Origin: Trichosphaerium sp. ATCC 40318
Lineage: Eukaryota; Discosea; Flabellinia; Trichosidae
Length of the DNA stretch: 64,000 bases
NCBI GenBank assembly: GCA_038496445.1
Contig: JALMLS010000174.1
Coordinates: 1 to 64,000, forward strand
Direction: 5' to 3'
A program made the position numbers and the translations under genes. Below the pieces are notes generated by a model. It saw only the letters and a list, made by a program, of their open reading frames with translations. It was not told the origin of the DNA and did no database searches. This document shows positions 59,532-64,000 of this stretch, one piece after another. The first letter of the stretch is position 1, and every line of letters begins with the position of its first letter.

Positions 59532-59845
59532 ATGACCCGTGGAAATCAACGCGATACAGACAGAAAACGAGCTGCAGCACGTAATGCAAAAAATAAGAAC
59601 AAGAGAGGTGGCAAAGGAAAGGGCCAGGAAACAAAGAAAAGGATGATGACGTACGTCAACAAAATTGAATATTAAACTGCTTTTTTGATTTCTTTAAAAA
59701 GCCTTTTTTGTAACGCAAGCACGCAATTAATCTCCGTACTAGAGACGCCGAAATAATGAGAGCAAAGCAGGCAGCTGCTAATGCGAAGAGGGAAGAAGCT
59801 AACAAAGTCCAACAAAAAGCATCGAAGAACCAGCGCAAGAAGTAA
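59532..59845 (+). CDS. SERF/4F5-family small basic protein
   Basis: SERF proteins are short, highly charged, disordered proteins reported to modify amyloid assembly and to bind RNA. Two exons (59532-59650, 59743-59845) join in phase to give 73 aa. The N-terminal MTRGNQRDTDRKRAAARNAK is the family signature (MTRGNQRxxxRxKxxKK). The rest is Lys/Arg/Ala/Gln rich with the usual AEIMRAKQ and EEANKVQQKA spacing. The ATG context (CTCACCATG) is good. It lies between symplekin and the carbonic-anhydrase-like gene, with no functional link expected. Confidence 0.85.
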
Positions 59846-60081
59846 AGAACAACCCCTGTGTTAACGTAATTGTAAAATGTGAAAAATAAAACCTATAAAC
59901 TTGTGCCATCAAAAGCTGGACTGCTCATAGTACGCTCAAAGTCACGACGTCTTCAATCTCATCAGGAGCTTTTCGTGCGCAGAAATATTGCGGTTTTGGT
60001 TTTTTTTTCAAACAGTCAAAGGCACCAAAGCCAAAAAAATAGCCAGTCTTGCTTTTTTATCCAACCACAACAGTAAGCAGC

Positions 60082-61326
60082 ATGTTTATCACTAACAGAA
60101 TTGTCTTCTCCGTCGGTGGGATTTTCAAAGAGATTGGTAATGGCCTTGAGCGCTTTGGAATGCGTATACAAGGAAACTTTGCGTGCACAGAACAATGTAA
60201 GTAGCGATAAAACAGAGTAATTGTTGTATTGAAGTAATTGGTTAATAATCTAATATCCGCCCAGTATCTAGACATAGACGAGTGGTAAGAATTGGAACAT
60301 ACACGGTACGGTCTTGGAGAACGCGCCGAATTTGTTTTAAACACACATAATAACACTGCGCACAGCCAAAAATCGGTACAGGCACATTTATTGCACCAAA
60401 CGCCTGTGTTATCGCAAACGTCGAGCTTGGTGACAACAGTAGCGTATGGTATGGTGCTGTAGTACGTGGAGACGTAAACACTATAAAGATTGGCAAAAAC
60501 ACAAGCATTTGCGAGAGGACTTCAGTACACGTATGTTCGGTTCCATTTTTCACTTCTTTGCTGTCTATACGTTGATTATAAGGCTACAAAACAAAAAAAA
60601 ATGAACGCTCAAAGAAATAAAAAAACCCAACCAATCTTCGTTACTGATGACCTTCAAAAGGTTTCTAGATCGGATAATATAAGAACAGGTTCTCCTTGCT
60701 TGATTGGTGACAATGTAACAATTGGTACGCTTAGACGTCACTAACAGCCTGTCATAAGCTCATAAAATTATAGGCCAAGCTTGTGTCATTCATGGATGTA
60801 CTATTGGTGATAACAGCCTCATTGAAGAAGGTACAAATCATAGCGCTTTTTTTTTCTCTTTTTTTTTTTTTAATGCAGTTCTGACGTCCTTGTAGGCGTC
60901 ACACTCTTGGATGGTGTTCAAGTAAGCAGTGGTAGTATTGTAGCTGCTGGATCTGTCGTTTTGGGTGGCACTGTTATCCCAGCAGGCGAGGTACACTAAT
61001 CTTTTTATTTCACGTTTTTTGTTTGTAAAAAAAAAGCATGTTTAAATACGTAACAACACTGTAAAACGCTCTTATAAATACCATGCTACTTGCACAGCAA
61101 CCCGTACTTACTTTGGTAGAAATGGGGAGGAGCTCCAGCCAAATCACTTGGAAAGCTAACCGATGCTGATGTAACCCGTATCAAGGACACTGCCGCAAAC
61201 TATTTAGAACTTGCTGTAAAGCATGACGAGAACCATATGCTTACACCATATGAACATATGCGTAATGAATATGACGCAAGATCAGGCGTAGGACGCGAAG
61301 AACACAACCCAGAAAAGTACTTTTAA
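60082..61326 (+). CDS. Gamma carbonic anhydrase-like protein (mitochondrial complex I type)
   Basis: Gamma-CA proteins are left-handed beta-helix trimers attached to mitochondrial complex I in plants, algae and many protists. Seven exons join in phase: 60082-60196, 60265-60305, 60366-60530, 60661-60724, 60774-60830, 60896-60990 and 61120-61326. The N-terminus (IFKEIGNGLERFGMRIQGN, then EQLSRHRRV) is the mitochondrial gamma-CA form. Hexapeptide turns follow: ANVELGDNSSVWYGAVVRGDVNTIKIG, then SVHVSRSD, CLIGDNVTIG, CVIHGCTIGDNSLIEEG, and WGGAPAKSLGKL. Of three expected Zn-binding His, two are visible (SVHV and VIHGC). The middle one, normally in GH, is Gln (GQACVIHGC). This suggests a catalytically weak or structural subunit. 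Confidence 0.88.
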
Positions 61327-61600
61327 ACGTTGGAAGGCTTTTTTTTTTTTTGTTCAAAAAAAAAAATGAATGAGATAATCCCTCGTGTAAAACAAATTAT
61401 AAATTGGCATCTTTTTTCTCTATCAAACATAATCTCTCTCTACAATTGAAAAATGGATCAGCCAAAAAAAAAACGCTTGGTATGTATGCAGCACACGCAG
61501 AAAAAAATAAAAAAAAAAACAATGTCAGAATGCTAAGCTATTCTTTTCTTATCAACAAAATCGTAATAATGCGACTTTTGGCTTGTTCTAGCATCAGAAT
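61327..61600. other. Convergent 3' flank, A-rich low complexity
   Basis: A/T homopolymer runs and AATAAA-like signals between two genes that converge. No gene seen. Confidence 0.5.
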
Positions 61601-62190
61601 TTATTGTTCTTGTGTTGGTTTGTGTTGTTTTTCATGAATTTTGATTTGTTTTGGATGCCAAAGTGCCATACACTCTTGAATTGTTTCATGTATGGCATTG
61701 ATGGTAGCTGTTGCGTATGGTTCACGCGTAGTTGGACGAATAGAAGTCAACTGTTTGGTGGAATCCGCCAAAGCTGCCAAAATATTGTTCTAGCGCTTGT
61801 AAAGTGCGTTTCAAGCACATTTAAGGTTGTTGTAGGCCCATTTGAAATTGCTTACGGATTTTCTCGCACTACAAAATAAGTTCGTAAGGTACGTCTGTGT
61901 AGGTTTCCCTTCGCTCAATGTTTGTTGTTGATCGTTTGTTTTCAAGCACGAAAAACGTTATTATCGCTGCCAAAGCACCACAGAGTGAGAATAGAAGGAA
62001 CACGACAAGAATGGTAATTGACGCTACTGATGCTGGGCCTAAATGCGTAATTAGCCCTGATATTACCAATGCGTTCACTAACCATGATTTCCTGGTGCGC
62101 TAGTGACATTTGTGGCGAGTAAGGCTATTTAACCGCTATTAGTCCGTTATATAACACTACAATGAGCTTACTTGTATCAACCGTCGCCAT
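61601..62190 (-). CDS. Small membrane protein, unknown family (about 134 aa)
   Basis: Three exons fit in phase: 62182-62190 (only three codons, M-A-T), 61893-62099 and 61601-61789. After a basic start (RTRKSW) come two close hydrophobic stretches (LVISGLITHLGPASVASITI and LVVFLLFSLCGALAAIITFFV), then a hydrophilic tail with a predicted helix (NNILAALADSTKQLTSI, TINAIHETIQECMALW) and a basic end. The tiny first exon uses a weak donor (ACG|GTTGAT), so the start is uncertain. The tail is likely cytosolic. No family is recognised. Confidence 0.55.
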
Positions 62191-62405
62191 TAGCTGTCTT
62201 GTATGATTATAGTGAAAATATAGGACGTTATTGGCTTAAACCCGATCTTTCTGCGGTCGCAAGTCGCACGCTGTAAATATGTTCATTACTTTCATTTGGA
62301 CTTTGTTTTCATGACCAGTGACGCTTGTTGCCACGTGTTTGCGTTTATTTGTTACAATTGTTTTTATTAGAGATTTAACTCCACAAGATACCTGTGTCCA
62401 GGTTA

Positions 62406-62741
62406 TTACAGGTGTTGTGCATACATTGATAAGCAAAGTGCTGCTATGTACAGTAAAAACGTTATTGATGGCTGAATTGCAGGAGATTGCTGTGTTGCGT
62501 CGTAGTCTTCGTATTGGACTGCTTCGTCTTGGTTATCTTCCTGTATTGCTTCCTCGTAATGTGGTAATCCTGCTACCAGGTTGTCTTTATCCCTGCAAAC
62601 GTATAATTACGAATTGGTACTCCTATAGGGTTAACCTGCGTACCATTTCGAATTTTGGCTGTAAGACATGTCCTTTGAGACGTAAGCGATACGGCCGTAT
62701 GCAAGTGAGAGTAAGGAAAGCAGTAAAAGGGATCGCAACAT
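62406..62741 (-). CDS. Small secreted or GPI-anchored protein (94 aa)
   Basis: Two exons (62644-62741, 62406-62592) join in phase. The N-terminus MLRSLLLLSLLSLAYG is a textbook signal peptide with cleavage expected near AYG|RIA. The mature part is short, acidic and Gln/Tyr/Asp rich (EEAIQEDNQDEAVQYEDYD). It ends in a hydrophobic C-terminus without a charged tail (ITFLLYIAALCLSMYAQHL), as in GPI-attachment signals or tail anchors. No cysteines fit a disulphide fold. The function is unknown; it is probably exposed on the cell surface. Confidence 0.65.
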
Positions 62742-63081
62742 GTTGTTAGATTGTATTTTAGTTATCAATTGTAGAACTATTATGACTCACATGTGTACTT
62801 GTCCTGAGCAAATTATTGTTCTGCACTGTGCTTCGAAGCAGGGTAGGCGTTCGCAACGTGTTTATTGTAGCGATAGTTCGATGTAAGTGTACGAAAAACG
62901 ATGAGTGTAAAAAGAATCAAGCACGTGCAATATGTATCAGTTTTTAGAGTGTTTAAACATATCTAATCAAGCCTGGTACGAGACAAGAAGTTTGCCAACT
63001 CGGATTTGCATTGTACTTAATTTTGTTCTGGCTCAGAAAATTGGCGGTAATCCAAATTCGCCGCAACCATATTTGACTATA
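62742..63081. other. Upstream region of the second F-box/MORN gene
   Basis: 340 bp. The frame from ATG 62932 (MYQFLECLNISNQ) is continuous with the exon beginning at 63082, so the second F-box/MORN protein may start here instead. Otherwise I see only AT-rich promoter-like sequence. Confidence 0.4.
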
Positions 63082-64000
63082 ATGGCTTTAAAACGCAAGC
63101 AGGTGCGTATTTCTTTCGTATTAGCTATGAAACACTAACAATAAATAGAATATTGCGAAAGATGGTACATGCGCCTTTGTACGCACAATAATGCATCTCC
63201 CGGCGGAACTACACAAGGAAATAGTGCATTTAGACCCCAAATCGTTTATTTCATGGCCACTGCTCTCTAAACAAACTGCTAGAATGCGATTTAACGACTC
63301 GTTAAGAAAACATGGCATTTGGCAGGCGTACAGTCTAAAACAAGGGATTTATATTCTCAAAAAGAAACAGACTTTCAAAAACGGAAAAAAGGAAGGAGAA
63401 TGTTTGTGCTTCTATGAAGAACCAGGGCAACTTCACTCCAAGTCTCGGTATGTCAACGATAAACTTCATGGAGAGTACAACGAGTGGTATGAGGATGGTA
63501 AATTACTAGCACAGGCAAGTTACGTTAAAGGTAAACACGAGGGTGAGTGTAAGTCTTGGCATGATAATGGTAAATTATCAATGTGCTGCGATTATGTCAA
63601 CGGTAAACTAGAAGGAGAGTTCAAGACTTTTTATTTTGATGGTCCAATCTTTGAGCTATGTATTCTTGTCAATGGTATACAAGAGGGTGTTTGTAAGTCG
63701 TGGCATGCAAACGGTGAATTAATGGAGGAGTTCAATTATGTCAATGATGAACGAGAAGGAGAGTGTAAATCATGGCGTGAGAATGGTAATATTTGGGAAC
63801 AGTATAATTATGTCAATGGTAAACGACATGGAGAATACAAGTTATGGCACGATGATAATCAGTTGCAGGAACAAGGTAGTTATGTCAACGGTAAAAGAGA
63901 CGGAGAATACAAAATATGGCATTATACAGGTCAAATCTGGCAACAAGGAATGTATGTCAATGGTAAACATGAAGGAGAGTTTAAGGAGTGGTATATGAAT
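63082..64000 (+). CDS. F-box-like / MORN-repeat protein, second copy (3' end outside window)
   Basis: A short exon (63082-63102, MALKRKQ) splices over a 46-nt intron into 63149-64000, which is still open at the right edge. An alternative start is ATG 63191. The protein begins LPAELHKEIVHLDPKSFISW, the same F-box-like block as in the gene at 2.3 kb. At least nine MORN/YwqK units of about 23 aa follow, each near Y-V-N-G-K-x-x-G-E-x-K-x-W-x-x-[ND]-G-x-L. Nucleotide repeats such as tatgtcaatggtaaa recur almost exactly, so the array has expanded recently. The upstream start MYQFLECLN at 62932 is also in frame. Function as an adaptor is inferred. Confidence 0.7.

Noticed and set aside
61604-61879. 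Plus-strand hydrophobic frame at 61.6-61.9 kb
   Set aside because: It opposes the last exon and intron of the minus-strand small membrane protein, which splices in phase and ends at a clean TAA.
62318-62749. 143-codon plus-strand frame
   Set aside because: It is the shadow of the minus-strand signal-peptide gene 62406-62741 and its promoter; the minus strand has a proper ATG, intron and signal peptide.
1-64000. CRISPR arrays, operons, ribosome binding sites, bacterial promoters
   Set aside because: The window is spliced eukaryotic DNA; repeats found are coding arrays or transposable elements without spacer structure.

Overview
The window is nuclear DNA of an intron-rich, gene-dense eukaryote, most likely a free-living protist. 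Nearly every gene is cut by short GT-AG introns, mostly about 40-75 nt and one as short as 27 nt, with donors often reading GTACG or GTGCG. There are no operons, Shine-Dalgarno sites, CRISPR arrays or rRNA genes, and no convincing tRNA. The gene set mixes pan-eukaryotic factors with a gamma-type carbonic anhydrase (absent from animals and fungi), a RasGEF and a hybrid histidine kinase. That mixture fits an amoebozoan-like or similar protist better than an animal, fungus or plant, but the lineage is inferred and I cannot name a species.

Layout. 0-1.3 kb: 3' part of a mucin-like surface protein with about 30 PPTT repeats. 2.3-3.0 kb: an F-box-like/MORN-repeat gene. 3.3-5.2 kb: a RasGEF. 6.2-8.9 kb: a basic, disordered protein of unknown function. 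9.2-18.0 kb: UTP3/SAS10 (ribosome biogenesis), a dynamin-related GTPase, a small PUB-domain protein, an acidic protein and the decapping cofactor DCP1. 18.0-26.3 kb: a transposon island with 5'-truncated and decayed LINE copies and at least two families of short TIR elements nested in one another. 26.3-46.6 kb: CWF19L1/Drn1, a biotin-dependent acyl-CoA carboxylase alpha subunit, LMBRD2, TRAPPC10, an Mrs2/CorA Mg2+ channel, a GRAM-TBC RabGAP and CHMP1. 47-61.3 kb: a hybrid histidine kinase, RIF1, symplekin, SERF and the gamma carbonic anhydrase. 61.6-64 kb: two small membrane or secreted proteins and a second F-box-like/MORN gene that runs off the window.

The genes do not form one pathway. Loose themes are mRNA and rRNA processing (UTP3, DCP1, CWF19L1, symplekin) and membrane traffic or signalling (dynamin, TRAPPC10, TBC, CHMP1, LMBRD2, RasGEF). 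The least explained parts are the paired F-box/MORN genes at the two ends, the TIR elements made of 35-bp or 11-bp internal repeats, an H-to-Q change at a metal-ligand position of the carbonic anhydrase, and two genes that each carry an apparent one-base frame break. Exon boundaries were worked out by eye from splice signals, reading-frame phase and remembered family patterns, so individual junctions may be off.
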